From Owenia fusiformis (taxonomy: Eukaryota > Annelida > Polychaeta > Sabellida > Oweniidae): DNA of 64,000 bases. Positions within the stretch are counted from its first letter, which is position 1. The number at the start of each line of letters is the position of its first letter. Both the position numbers and the translations under genes were made by a program. The notes under the pieces were generated by a model. It searched no databases and was not told the origin of the DNA. It saw only the letters and a list, made by a program, of their open reading frames with translations. Positions 23,032-36,200 of the stretch are shown one piece after another. The DNA lies in assembly GCA_903813345.2 (NCBI GenBank), contig CAIIXF020000008.1, positions 17,714,822-17,778,821 on the forward strand. The letters run 5' to 3'.

Positions 23032-26000
23032 CTGAAAAAACAATAAATAACATATTATAAATAAATAAATTTAGTCCAGTTAAAAATAAATTGTTTTATA
23101 TTATATATCAGTGTCTGTACATATAGGGCATAAGGAAGCATGTCAATTATTGTCATTGTCAAGTCTATTGTCATAAGTGTCTATTGACACTCATCCTTTG
23201 AAAACTTTGTTCGACCAGAATAATATTTCCACCCCATTGCCAACCACAAGTGCAGTGTGAACCACTTGACCTTAATCATAATATTGTATTATTTTCTTGT
23301 ACTCTTCTATAATGCCCTAGGGCAATTGAAGGGATTACATTATACTATTTTATAAAGAGAATATATCGTTATAAAATAAAATGAAAAACTTCACCTCTCT
23401 CCCAAAAGAAAAGAAAATTTGTTTTTCCACAACTGACATGGGCACAATTTCTAATGAGTAGCCTCCGTACCAATATTTTCTGATAGCGACGGAGTGGAGA
23501 TGATCAATGGGGACAATCTCAGTAGCAATACAGATTGGTGCAGCACAAGAACTGACCAATCAGAAGGCTTCATTTTACAGATCATACGATAAAAGGTGTG
23601 ATAGAACAGAACAGTTTGGACTTTTTACAAGAAACACAAATATATTGTAAAAGATTCTATAATATGCTACACAATCACTTGTTTACTGTACAAAAAATGT
23701 GTTTAATTTATATGGAGTAGCTAGAACTTTGGTCAAGAACCATAACAACATCTTACAGTACAGTGAAACCTACATATCTGAACAACTCTCTAATCCAAAC
23801 ACCTCTCAATGTGAACACTTTTTCTCAAACCCAAATCTGTTAAATCTTATTGACTCGAATATTTTAAAAAAAACTTGAAAAGTGGACACATGTCAGGGTT
23901 CTCACCAGGAACTTTTTAGAACCCGGATTTTTAGCGGAATTGTGACTACTTTTTTTGCGGTATCGCGACTACTTCTCCCCCATGTGAGATCAGAGATATC
24001 CTATTAGTATTCTTTTCAACATATTTCTTAAGATTATCTTGCTATTTTAATCTTCATATTTATTTCTAAAAGGTTTCGCTTCCTATTCCTTGCTTGTATC
24101 CAGTTTTATGTAGTTTCTCAAGAGTTTTACCACAAATAATGTGACAAAAATGTTAAATGAGACTCCAGAAAAAACACTTTAGACTCCGGAAAAGCTATTA
24201 GACTCTGGAGCAAGAGGGTTTTATAGACATTAGACTCTGGAGAATCTCTGGAGTCTAAAAGTCTAGTGAGAACCCTGCATGTTAATCTGAGCACTTTTGG
24301 CAAGTCAAAAATGTGTTTGGATAGGACAGGTTTTTCTGTATTGCATTTTGACCTTTCTTAGTTCCTATCTATAAATCATTTTCAAATTGTCAGTACACAA
24401 GTAACACTTACTGAAATAAATTCAGGACAAAGTTTTACCTTAGAGATAAAACATACAACTGAAATGTTTTTATATAAATCAAAGACGACCTCCGATTTTA
24501 ACTACACATATAAAGAAGAGGTTAAATTTAGTTTTTGCTTTAAAGCTGTGAAATGATCAGAGTTTGTGTCATTACTTCAAATTTTGATCCATGGTTTTTG
24601 CTTCAATAAGTTAAGCTATTTTCTTTCTTTTTGAACTGATGTACTATTTTATTTACCCGATTCTTGAAAACTGAAAGCTTTTATTTGAAAACTTCCTAAA
24701 ATACAAATTGTAGAGTTTCCTCATAAGACAATTACCAGGCCATTAGCCACCTTTTGCAAATGGGGGTTGTTTTTAAAAAAATTCAAGGGGGTTGAAATTT
24801 GGTCATTTTGGCTTTAAAATCACTTGAAGCGTGCTCATAATGGTGAAAAACTGCATAATTTTCAAATAAAAACTCGAACCCCTGGCTACAGGCCTGATAC
24901 CAAATAGTTAACAGAACCATGTCACAGACCATAGTCTAGTTATAAAATTCATAATACAAAAAGGCAGACCTCTTCGTTGTACAATTTACACAGCTCTTTC
25001 GTTATAGGGTCGATGAGTTGAACTTGTCCTCCAGTGAAGCCGATGAGAAGCATAAGGCTGTCCGGTTTAGCGGTGAATGTATTGAAATCGTGACATGTAG
25101 GAAACGTGCCTTTGTAAACACGTTTGTCTATCGGCTTAGTGAGGTCAGCAGCCTGGAAAACATAGATGTAGTAATATGTTAATGTGAATTTTACCTGATT
25201 GGTGTATTTGAAATTGGCCTCTTTCACTGGGCTCACATGTTGAAAGTATGTCAAATATAAATTTATTACAGATAAGCAAAACCTATAAAATAACCAAAAG
25301 TGCCCAAAGAAAATAACTGAATAACAACAATGCCAGTGTTTAGCCAATCCCACCAAACAGACACTCACTGGGCAATTTGTCATATGAAAGTGAAATATAC
25401 TTCTACATAGTCACATAAACATTTTCAACAAAAATCGTTTTACTTCTTTTCGAGTTTTATTAAAAACATAAAATAACACACATAAAAATGGCAGCCATTT
25501 TCAAAATGGCCAACTTCCAGACAAATTGTCATGAGACAGTATACCATGCTAATGAGTATTCTAATATCAAATGCTAGTATGAACAAAATAACTCCACCAC
25601 TTTACAAGTTAAAGAAACGGACGTAGCCATTCTCTATATCCCCCACAAGTTCATATAATGGCATAGGTAATAATAAAACATGTCATTTTGAAACGGACAC
25701 TGATACGTCTCAACATCAACTGCGTCACTGATGTTTTGATATCTTAATATTATAACTGATACGGACTCATATATTGTTAGAAATATGATATTTTTATTAC
25801 AAAAGGTGACATCCTGAATTAGCTTTATCTGGAGTTCTATGTTTTGTCTAGACCAAGCAATAAAGATGTTCATTGAATACTGGCTTATATTGTTTTTCAA
25901 TTAGGGAGAACTTTGTATATAATGGCATGGACTTTGAAAGGTGGTGATGCCTAGGGCTACTGTAAGCAAGCTGGTGGGGCTTTTAAATATTAAACAAGGC

Positions 26001-29000
26001 ATAATCATGCAAAATGTCACTACCTACCATTTGTTACAGACATCAAATGTCAACTGCCGAACATCAACCACCAAACTCTGAACACTGTTCACAAAAAGTT
26101 GGAAATTTAAACCATAACATAATTATATGTCACCACTTTGGATTACCTCAAATGAATTTCAGATGTTTATAAGCACATGTAGGTGCTTTTATAATAATCA
26201 AAATACTGACAAAAATTGATTTTCAGATCGAAAAAAATGGATAAAGAAATTAATTTGGAGAATTTTCCATTTTTAAAACTTAGTGACATTTTGACGAAAA
26301 TAACAAGGTAAAGGTACATCAAATAATTCTATCTCCATTTGCAACTTAACGGCAAATATTAATTTGGATAATCCCAGAAGATTAATAATTGCCAGCAAAT
26401 ATTACATTGATATTCACACTTGTCACGCTGATGTAAATGATAAATGAAGAGGACAAGGGATCAATAAATGAATTGTAACTAAGTTTTTGAAAAAAGTTGA
26501 AACTACACTATTTTAACCCTAATATCCTCCTGATTTAAAATGGTGAAGAACTTCAAGTTTAAAATGGTGAAAAACTTAAAGTTTTGCATATAGCTAAAAA
26601 TCAAAAATCAAATAAATATTTAAAAAATTTTTGTTTACATTGATAGAGAAGAACAGGAGTCTGGGCGATAAGGGTTATTCTAACAGCTTCATTTGATGGA
26701 CCTTTTTTCTAGGTATGAAAAAAGAAAGTTGGAGATTTCAACATTTTATATTATAATCAATGCTCATGTAGATCTCACAGTACAGGGGTTTCACTAGAAT
26801 TTCTAACAAAAGGCTAAGTAAATGAAAACAACAGGCAAAATTAATGGAAATCATAAATATAACATGGAAAAGTAGTGTCCTAAAAACAACAGACGATTTT
26901 GTGAAAACAACCAGTGAAAATCGCCTGTTGCCTGCTGCTAATGAAACCCCTGCAGTAACATTATAATTGCTTGTGATGATGTCTAGATCTATGCAATTTG
27001 CATATGTAGGCATTGACACTTACCAACATGCCTTGAACATTTTTGGGATGACAATATCTGTGAAAACTTTCATATTATGTTCACATGATTTATAACTGAA
27101 ATTGGATTCACAAAATGTATGTTATTTCCTGCAACATAGATTCACTTGTATAAGGTTTTGTTTGCTTGAGCAAAAAATCAGAGAATCGTAACATATGAGC
27201 ATTTGTCAGATTGAAAAAGCCAATTATATCTATTTGTATATGTAATAAGAGCACCTCACCAATACTTTCAATAAGAGAAAAAGATGTATAAAAGACATCA
27301 ACACGCAAAATGTAACCACCTGCCATTTGTTACAGATGCTGAATCCCAAACGCCAACGGCCACCATAAAAAAGTTGGAGATCATGACAAATTGTCACAAC
27401 TTGTGGTTGTGGTGTTGACATAAAAATAAGGTTTAGCCCTGTGCATATGAAGCCATGTCTTTCAAGATTCTTAATAGATTGGGGTAAAATGTAAATTTCT
27501 AATATCTATAAGGGACTTTCTATCCTCTAAACAAACCTTCCTTAAGTAAATTCTATGTCTCATGAACTTTTTCACATGTTTTCCTAACAATTTTGAATGT
27601 TGTACTGCCTTAGGCAGATACATATACAGAACAATGAGACCTGTAAAGTGGAAAACCTCTAGAAGTGGAACACTTTTTGGAGTCCCAAGACCAACTGACT
27701 TAATGATAAATGAATCTCTTGAAGTGGAACACCTCCCAAGTGGAACACTTTTTAAAGGTGCCGTATGTGTTCCACTCAGACATATTTTACTGTGTTTTGA
27801 TGGCAGATTCCATTTCAATCACATATCATCTACAGTCCTCGAGATATTTTCTATTTGTGAAGTTTGCAGTTTACAATCTAGCCTTGTACAAGGCATTTAG
27901 CATTTGTTTTTGTTTTTAAATTTGATTATTGTTTCCATTCCAAATGTTAATGTAATACTAAATGAATATGATAATAAAATAAATAAATAAATGTAAAAAA
28001 AAAAATGTAATGCCTTGCAGTGCATGAAATAAGGATTTTTTTAACCTAGACATTTTGGCAGGCCAGCTAGATTTTAACCAGCCGTATCATTTTTTCTCAG
28101 GCCAATTTTTGGCAGGCCCAGGTGTTGATTTCCCCCTAGATTCACCTTACAAAAAATGAGGAACATGTACATGTTGATCAAACTAGTACTGATTTTGATC
28201 GGTTTTGAAACGCTCAGAACTCAGAAGCTTCAAGGTATTCAACACATACTATGTACACAGACTCCACTAAATTCAAGGTATATACACTCCCCTCCATTGA
28301 ATTGAATGAAAGGCCTATCATTTGGCAACAGCAACCCTACCAGTTTCGTCGATCTTACTTTGCTTCGGTAAAAAAAAAGCAGGCTTCTCTTTCTTTGGGG
28401 GGCTAAGCTGGACGTTTAGGTATGATTATCTAAGAGGAAATGTGAACCTAAATATATCATTTTATTCTTTAAAAATCTGAAAACCCTGCGAACAAAACTA
28501 AGTTAGAGGCATAACAATCCCAGTATTTATTGTACGTCAATGATGTCACGCCTCAAAGGGGAACTCCTTTTGAAACTATGATTTTGTTTGATCGAAATGC
28601 ATGCTGGGAGTAGAACCTCTTGATGAGTCATTCATAGCCAATCTAAATCACCGTAATTTCAACAAACAACAACAGCCAATCAAAAGTAGCGTTATATCTT
28701 GCGCTTTGGTACGAAAACAAAATTATTTTGAAATTTTTTTCTTCAAAACAAAAGTCTTTTCAACAAAAGTCATGGAATAAGCCGAAAACGCGGGAATTCT
28801 GAGGATTCCCGGGTTGAAATGTAAGTTCTATTCATGGGCAATCTAACAAATGCCACAAATGTCTGGCAGGCCAAAATGTCTGGGTGTTTTTATTAAAACA
28901 AGACATCTATAATTTTGTCAGGCCAATGGCGGACGTCTATTTCACGCACTGCCTTGAAATCAATCTCCATTGCGAAGAGTTCAAAATTATCTACAATAAT

Positions 29001-31294
29001 AATATAGGCTGACCTTGGGAGGCTCTATATTTGGGCAAGAATGAAGGCATATTTTATGTCATAGTGACTTAACTGATGTATTACATATCTTTATTCCTAT
29101 AGCAACTTTGTATCAATGATGTCACATGTTTGTTCACGAAATGAAACTTGATGTCATGATATTGTAATAGTTATTAAAGAATCTATTTATCAAAATGAGC
29201 TAAGGAGGCTAGATTGGGGTAATTGTGCAATATTGCCTGCTAACTTTCACTTTGACTTCCATACAAATGCCTCGCAGGGTATGTACTACTACTTACCATG
29301 TTATATTCCCATGTTCAACCCGCAGAATATCACGGTTTCTTCAATTCTGCTATGCCAAAGTATCTCCTCAGTAATTATGTTTATTTTATGAATTACATGT
29401 AATAGATAATTTTGTGCTCTTCGCAATGATTTTGCTTCAAGTTGTTACATTTGGATATTGTTACTAACGCCTTGCTGAAGTGAATGTGAAAAAAGAGAAT
29501 TTTCAAGTGACGAAACATTAGAAGTTGAGAGAATACAAAATGTAAAATATACAAAACTAATACCCTGCGCGCAGAGTCTAGTTAAACTACACTCTGCCTA
29601 GTAGAGACCATATTACAGTTTAGTAGCCCTGCCCCCACGACGGGTGCCAGTGACAGTTTGTATAATAAATCACTTCTGACCTACGCGCTGACCTTTCTTC
29701 CATCAGTCAGCGAGCTTGAAGAAACAGACGCCAAATGCATGCTAATTAAATATGGGCATGTCATTGGTCGATTCTGAGCTCAACGATGACGTCAGATGGA
29801 ATGACCATGAATAGAACGTCGGTCAAATTTGGCCGACGAACACTGATTGGCGCGGTGAGTTCACAGGTTTATTTTAGTTTGAAAGAGTGAAGACGAAGCT
29901 CTCTTTTAAGAAGTGAAGTCAAACGAATGCAAAGGGTACAAAACTAAGTTCTTCGCCAGCTAAAATGTCACTCGACTTTTTTTTGTGATTTTGAATCACA
30001 GAAGGCATTCTGAAGTTTCAAATTGGCGCCATGTTTAATTTTTGGCATCCGCCTAATGTATATCACTTACCTTTTATTGATTCTTTCATAAGTTTCGTCA
30101 AAAACTCAGTTTGACCAGAGTAATCTGTCTCACCGCTCGAATTTTCTTGAAAAATGTCTATTTTCTAATCACCCGGATGTGCGGTTTACTTGGACTCGCC
30201 CAAAACGAGGGATGTCAAACGCAAGATGGTAGAGGTGCAGACATGTCGCCACTCTCAGAGAATCTATTCCATAATTTCAACATTACTACGCGGTTTTACA
30301 AGCGAAAAGGATAAGGGCAGGTTGTATATAGGACTGGACAAGATGAAAATCAATATTCTAAATAGATGACCCCCCTCTTGAAATAAGATGAACTGAACCT
30401 ATCACGTCACCGATTTCTTAGAAGAAATTACGTCAGAAAAACAAAATCTCCGTAGAGAATTTTCGCTTGAAATGTTGAAAAGCAAGCCCAGTTTTCTATG
30501 GGAATATACGTAATTAACAGTTACGTGTGCAATATTACCGAGTTCGATGGTGCATAAGTTAGGCGGTGGATAATTTTGTAAGTACGACAATGTGAATTAA
30601 TGCGACTGTTACATTTTGGAAGGTTTTTTGCAAAAAAGTCGAGTGACATTTTAGCTGGCGAAGAACTTAAGGGATGTGTTTTATTGGAAAGTATGAAGTC
30701 GCAAATCACCATGGGAATGGTGATAGGAAATCAAGATGTATTTATGGTGAGTTCAAGCATGGGCTTTCAGACACAACAGCAGGATTCTAAAGAGAATCTG
30801 TATTTGTTAGAATAACACCTGTTGGTAGTAATGAAGATTCGACTCCAGACTGCAGAACTACGGTAGAGCCTAGAATGATTACATTTGAATTTTGATTTCA
30901 ATTTTTTAGGCAAAAATTGCCAATTTTTTACAGGGGGGAAATTCAGACTTACTGGATCATCACAAAACCCTGAATTCCCACCAAAGAAATATAAGTGATT
31001 TTCAAAAAGTGATAAGGCATGTGAAAATATGATCATACATACCTTTCTGACACCCTTGTACATGTAAAAATACAATTCTCTTCCAATGTTGAAACAAATT
31101 CTTTCCCCGCAGCCGGAAGCATCGGGTAATTGCACGAAAGATACACGGACAGGAGTGTTTGGCGTGCCTCCATTGTAAGCCACTCTATTTGGCCTTGTAT
31201 ATTCCGAGAGAGTCATTAGTTTATAAGTCCCTTCACGGGTCATAAATTGAGTTTTTATATCATCTTTACCTCCTCCTTCACTCTGAGCCGCCAT
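21718..31294 (-). CDS. WDR20: WDR20, WD-repeat cofactor of USP12/USP46 deubiquitinases
   Basis: There are three coding exons on the minus strand, at 31043-31294, 24970-25152 and 21718-23031. All join in phase 0 with GT-AG borders and encode 582 residues, close to the usual family length of about 570. Recognisable stretches include KTQF-TREG-YKL, the GRELYFY-YKGVRK exon end, PIDKRVYKGT-PTCHDFN, KSTRNPLYRWVIGEGA and KSYFGGLLCCCWSPDGK. TGGEDDLVTVWSF and HKSWVNAVAFDPYTT follow. WD repeats occupy roughly residues 95-300 and the C-terminus, separated by a Ser/Asn-rich, probably disordered insert. The family binds and activates USP12/USP46 together with WDR48. The protein ends GKVVG-stop. Vertebrate relatives run a few residues further, so the last codons may be spliced or altered. 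The gene is head to head with BTBD9. Confidence 0.93.
23759..24340. mobile_element. Pogo-like MITE interrupted by another MITE
   Basis: Ends TACAGTGAAACC and GGTTTTTCTGTA, bordered by TA, lie in WDR20 intron 2. After removal of the nested element at 23894-24277 and one 5-bp duplication, the element is 193 bp. That is the same length as the related copy at 15022-15214. Confidence 0.75.
23894..24277. mobile_element. 384-bp MITE with CATGT target duplication
   Basis: Ends CAGGGTTCTCAC and GTGAGAACCCTG are flanked by CATGT on both sides (23889-23893, 24278-24282). The interior has several GACTCTGGAG / CTCCGGAG phrases. Confidence 0.88.
24736..24896. mobile_element. 161-bp MITE, relative of 20522-20649
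   Basis: Ends CAGGCC and GGCCTG, with a shared core GGTGAAAAACTGCATAATTTT and CGAACCCC near the right end. The flanks ATTAC / ATACC look like a decayed 5-bp duplication. It lies in WDR20 intron 2. Confidence 0.75.
24970..25152 (-). CDS. WDR20: WDR20 coding exon 2
   Basis: This holds 61 codons between a TTTTCCAG acceptor and a GTCTGC donor. It encodes AADLTKPIDKRVYKG through QLIDPITKELCKLYNEE, matching the family in order and spacing. Confidence 0.93.
25997..26140. repeat. Dispersed repeat copy (GCATGTTAATGCC family)
   Basis: This carries the complement of the family end (GGCAT-A-CATGCAAAATGT) followed by CCATTTGTTACAG. Related copies lie at 27298-27425, 36751-36800, 46740-47075 and 57569-58171. 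Confidence 0.55.
26783..26952. mobile_element. 170-bp MITE with CAGTA target duplication
   Basis: Ends CAGGGGTTTCACTAG and CTAATGAAACCCCTG are flanked by CAGTA on both sides (26778-26782, 26953-26957). It lies in WDR20 intron 1. Confidence 0.88.
27298..27425. repeat. Dispersed repeat copy (GCATGTTAATGCC family)
   Basis: This contains GCAAAATGTAACCACC, TGCCATTTGTTACAG and a distal TGTGGTGTTGACAT, in the same order as in the other copies. Confidence 0.55.
27625..27794. mobile_element. Degraded pogo-like MITE
   Basis: Left ACAGAACAATGAGACCTGT and right ATTTTACTGT are eroded inverted ends. Repeated AAGTGGAACAC phrases inside mirror the GTGTTCACTT phrases of the other pogo-like copies. Confidence 0.45.
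28018..28951. mobile_element. 934-bp TIR element with CCTTG target duplication
   Basis: Ends CAGTGCATGAAATA and TATTTCACGCACTG are flanked by CCTTG (28013-28017 and 28952-28956). Inner inverted segments GGCAGGCC-AG / CTGGCAGGCC repeat near both ends. There is no transposase frame. It lies in WDR20 intron 1. Confidence 0.85.
29945..30669. mobile_element. 725-bp TIR element
   Basis: TAAGTTCTTCGCCAGCTAAA at 29945 and the complementary arm ending at 30669 are identical for about 37 bp. The centre is non-coding. No target duplication is obvious. It lies in WDR20 intron 1. Confidence 0.75.
31043..31294 (-). CDS. WDR20: WDR20 coding exon 1
   Basis: This holds 84 codons from an ATG in a good context (ATCATGGCG) to an AAG|GTATGT donor. 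The N-terminal MAAQSEGGGKDDIKTQF and C-terminal GRELYFYMYKGVRK segments match the family start. Confidence 0.93.
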
Positions 31295-33056
31295 GATGGA
31301 ATATATAAATGCCCGGATGTAGGTCAATTTTGACTAAATATAAACAGCACTTGTTTATCGCAGAGGGCCTATCAGCGAAGTGTCATATAGAGTATAAATA
31401 CATCTTATATAAAGACAAAGTACAGACACATCGTGTACATTTCAGTCATGTATTTATTTAGTAAACAACTAGATATAAATGACCCTGAAGTTGACCCGGA
31501 AGTGAAACATGAAGTGTCAAGCTCTAAAATAAAAGATGGGGTTCAATAGCATATGCCTTTTGCCCATGGCATTAATTTTGAAGTCATTTACATAATAATG
31601 GCAGCAGACAGCGGTCAAAACAATAAAGATCAGACAGACACTTCTGAAGACTTTATTAGAATAACGGCGTTAAGGCATATGGAAAGGTTTGAATATTATC
31701 TGCCCAACACAAGAAAAGATATTTCACCTTTTGTAGTTTTACAACATTGGGTCTATGGGGAATCTCCCCGACCTAGAAGTCACAATTTTGGCAAAAAATT
31801 AAATTTGCAAAGTTGATAAACTCTTTTCAGAACCACATTTCTAGATGTAATTTATATGTAGATTCCAAATATGAAACCAGTTTGACTGAATTGTGAATTT
31901 TTAATGATGTAAATCAAGATTATTTCTACTCGCATCTAGGATATTCCAATCAGAACACATTAGATCTATCTCATTTAGTTACATCGCATTAAATACTACT
32001 CCAATGAACTCTGGATAGTTTTAGATTCTAGCGAAAAACTGATCATTTTTATTGTTGAGTGAAAATCTATGAATAATACATGTATATCATAGGGAATAGG
32101 GAATATGCAGGTCAAATGGTAAGCGTTGGATGAGTGTGTCAAGGACAGGTGATGAAATTTCAGTCAGTGGTGACCCGGTTTATTTATCCTTTGCAGAAGT
32201 GTCCATGCAAAAAACTCTTCTTTTTCTTTGAGTGATACTGTGTAACATATTTAACAATGTATGAACGAATTTAGTCGAAGACTCAATGCATTCTGGATGA
32301 TTCATTCCACCATGGGCTTTCTGTTGAAAGCCCATGATTCCACTCATATGTTCTTTCCTAGATATTTCAATCATGCTCCATGCAAAGGTCTTGACACAAT
32401 ACATTCGTGGAATGAATCAGCCCATAAGGCATTGAGTCTAGGGTTCAAATCTTTAATGCATTAACCTCTGCGCTCGGACTAGAACTATCATTATAGATTC
32501 TCATCCTTTAACACTTGTGCATAGTTCCAGGAAGACTCTTTTGCTGAAAATTCTTCCGCTTATGGTTATTATTAAAAACGATCATATCTTTCATTAATCG
32601 TCATTATTATGCCTTATTTTCATTTAAATTGTAAAACACACAAGAGTAATATATACTTTTAGCAACTTATTTACTTTTAAGAGTGCTCTAGCTGATACCA
32701 TCAAGAACTATTTGCCAAGGCGCATGTTTTATTGTTGGTGTTCTTAGGCTCCAAAATGTTGTGACTTCAGAAAAACCACAATTCTTCGACTGCACTCGCT
32801 TTATTACAAGAAACAGCACTAAATAAAAGTGATAGATATGTTCATGAGTATCGTAAGGTAAACGGTAACATATATTTTCCAATTGAAAACAGTAAAATTC
32901 TCTAAATTTTGGATTTGAAAATAATTTAAAAATCTTGTGGATTTGTTTTTCTATTTTTGTTTTGATTTCAAATCCTTCACAACCATGTTTATAAAATGTC
33001 AAAATATTGCCTTCCATAGGTGAGCGGGTGATGAGGGCTTAGAGATATCTGTCAGA
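31295..33056. promoter_or_regulatory. Shared divergent upstream region of WDR20 and BTBD9
   Basis: About 1.76 kb separates the two start codons. It contains a CCGGAAGTG ETS-like site near 31497 and one dispersed repeat copy (31698-31941). A palindromic stretch lies around 32295-32420 with a perfect hairpin (CATGGGCTTTC at 32311 and its complement to 32336). Promoter positions cannot be fixed from sequence alone. Confidence 0.4.
31698..31941 (+). repeat. Dispersed repeat, copy 1 of 2
   Basis: About 240 bp here reappear inverted at 62619-62850, including AAGAAAAGATATTTCAC, GGGGAATCTCCCC and CTACTCGCATCTAG. No coding capacity is evident. Confidence 0.75.
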
Positions 33057-33241
33057 ATGTGTGATCATCATCAGCTTCGCTCACAACATCCTGTCGGGGA
33101 AATTGATCATGTGAACGATCTATCGGAAAACATTGGAGCACTCTTTGAAAACGAGGATTACAGTGACATCATTTTGCTTGCGTCAGGAGTTGAATTCCAC
33201 GCACATAGAGTGATTCTAGCTTCAAGGTCTGATTATTTTAG
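33057..33241 (+). CDS. BTBD9: BTBD9 exon 1
   Basis: Start MCDHHQLRSQHPVGEIDHV. It ends inside the Arg codon of DYFR with donor GTATGT. It encodes the first half of the BTB fold. Confidence 0.93.
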
Positions 33242-36200
33242 GTATGTAATTACATTCCAATTCTATATTTTCGCCTGGAAATGTTTTTATATGTACATTT
33301 ATAACACGTAGGGTATCTAGAGAGGTTGTTTTACATTATTCGGATATTCTTCCAAAGGTATTACATTCATGTCCATAGACTTTGTAAGATTGTTTTTGAA
33401 TTATAACAATTTACCACATCTACTCAAATGCTTCTAATAAACCGTATGGTGGCCATAGCTTCCCAAAATTGGGAGAAATATGCAGCACAAAATATAGGAT
33501 TAGCAGTACACACCCTATGCCTAGTGAGCGGACCTAATTTCAAGGGTGATGGTAAGACGAGGCATGGCGCCCAAAAACCAAAGAATATTAGTACCATAAT
33601 CTTTTAAGTCGTATTATTGCAGCATTAGGTGATGATATTGTGATATTTTATGTTGTTTTAGAAGAGAAAGATGTTAAACTATGCATACCGTTTGTTTAAC
33701 ATCCAATAAAACGAATAGTTAAGATGAAACAGTCGTTTAAAGATACAATTTGAATTTACCGCAAGAAATTACAACCTAATATTGTCAATATGTCGATAAT
33801 TCCTGATCGATGTCACATATAAAGATATATGTACCTAGATATGTTTTATTTTTTCATATATGCGAAATAAGGCGGTCTCTAGTTATGTACATCCAATACA
33901 AAATGAATGTTTACTATTCGGCGATCAGAATTTCGATGACGAGCGATGGCGATGTAATTTGCGAAGAAAGCATCAGTGCACCTAGTTACAGGCCAGGTTT
34001 TGGCGCCATGCATCGTCTTTACCATCACCCTTGAAATTAGGTCCGCTCACTAAGCATAGGGTGGTACAGTACGATGTAGATTTTCTATATCAATTTTGTG
34101 AAGCCATTAATATGACTGGGGTACAGAAAATGTTTGCGTCTAGCCCTGCGGGGTGTATTTTCGAAGATATTACCCCTGCTCTTCGGTCTATATTTCTTAA
34201 ATACAGTATTCAGCTTTACTCATATATCTGAATTTGTGAATATTCTTATTTATACAGGGCTCTTCTCTTTGGTGGTTTACGAGAGTCACAGCCAGGTGTC
34301 AGCACTATAGAGTTGAAAGATACAACACCCGATGCTTTCAGACACCTTCTCAAGTACATCTACACTGGGCGAGTTAATCTCGCTGATATGAAGGTACATT
34401 TTTTGATTTTCTCACCTTTTCTTTTCTATAAAAAGAAGATAATGTTTAAATTGAATCGTCTCTATGGGCATATCTGTTTCAACTACTCTCCAAAATTTCA
34501 ATTACTATGATTTCAGGAGGAGAACTTACTGGATGTACTTGGATTGAGTCACCAGTATGGTTTTCTAGAACTAGAATCCAGCATTTCTGACTATCTCAAA
34601 GCTACCCTCAACATACGCAATGTCTGCTTTATCTATGATCTAGCAAATATGTATGGATTAGCATCACTATGCAAGACATGTTACGAATTTATAGATCGTA
34701 ATGCACCAGATGTACTTCGTGGGGAAGCATTTCTTTCCTTATCTGGGGTAAGAAAATGTTTTTTTAATTTTTTTATTATAAATAATGTACATTGGGTTAA
34801 TTTGGCGCTACTTAATTTGGCAGTTTTGCCTTTTTTGCACATTGGCAGCTATTTAATTTGGGGGACACTAGGACTTGGAAATTGCTCCGACGCCATAACT
34901 TCCCCATACACTGGAGTAGAATACAAATTGTTACACATATTCCTTTAATAAGAATCAACTGTGGAAAAGCTCAATCATATTGATGTTCATTCAGCTATCC
35001 TTTTCAGATTTTGTAAAAACTAAACTGGAAGTGACTTAAATACATCGGACGAAGTTCCCTGTAAAATTCCCAGTAATCCCTCCTGAATTTTGGCTTAGAT
35101 ATTAAAGTTTTTTTCTGTTAATTCACCAAATTTGCCAAATTAAAGCAGGCGCCAAATTAACCGAACCTACAGTACAGTGTCCAAGGATTTTATTTGTGAA
35201 TGAAAAACTCTCATTACAGAATTCAGGCAAAGATATGTTTTAATTCTATACAATTCATATAAAGTTAAAAACTTGTTTTGCCTAACTAATACTTAATGAA
35301 TTGGAAATTGTGGTCTTCATCGGTTGTGTCATATCACAAGCTGATGAAGTAGTGGCTTCTGTTGGTCTCTAAATATTCAGTGATCTCCCCAGGATTTTAT
35401 CTCAAGTAGTTGCAAAATTCAGAATCTCAAATTTGAAACCAAATTTGTTCAAAATATGGCTAATTTTCATGAATTTTCTCATTTTCAAGTGGATGCAAAT
35501 GGATTTTCAGGTGGGTGCAAGCCTGTTTTCAAAATCTCAAGTGGGTGCTGCGCCTACTTGCTTTAATGCTGGGAGATCACTGTGCATGTACTTAAGTATA
35601 TGTGTTAAAATATCATTTCTTTAATGAATAAGTAACAAAAAAATTACCTTGCTGACAGCAAAGGCAGACAGGTTAGCCAACTCTCTCATCAAATCAATTC
35701 AAAAATGTCTCAGTGGATTTAGTCTAGAACAAACAAAAAAAATCAATATTTGTATGTTCTGTTTTTTTGCAGCCAGCGCTATATGACATCATCAGTCGGG
35801 ATTCTTTCTGTGCAGCAGAAATTGATATCTTCAATGCCATAAAAGTTTGGTCTGAGCGTAACCCTGAAGTAGATGTTGCACCAATTATGTCTGTTGTAAG
35901 GTACGGTACAACCCCACCATAAGTATGACAACTGGAGTGTGCGGTGACACATGTATAAAGGTTATACAGAGATTGTACATGAATGTGATTGTAATTTGTG
36001 ATTGTGTATTGTGATTGTAATTTGTGATTATAATTTGAATGTGGTTTTGGTGAAGTGCATTATCATTTGTGAGAGATGCACAGGTATTCACCTCAATAGA
36101 ATTTAATATTTGTACAATATTTCCTTTATTACATATTACATTTGAAAGCTCAGGCAACATTTCTTAGGAAATAGACAGGTAATTTAACAGGAGAATATAT

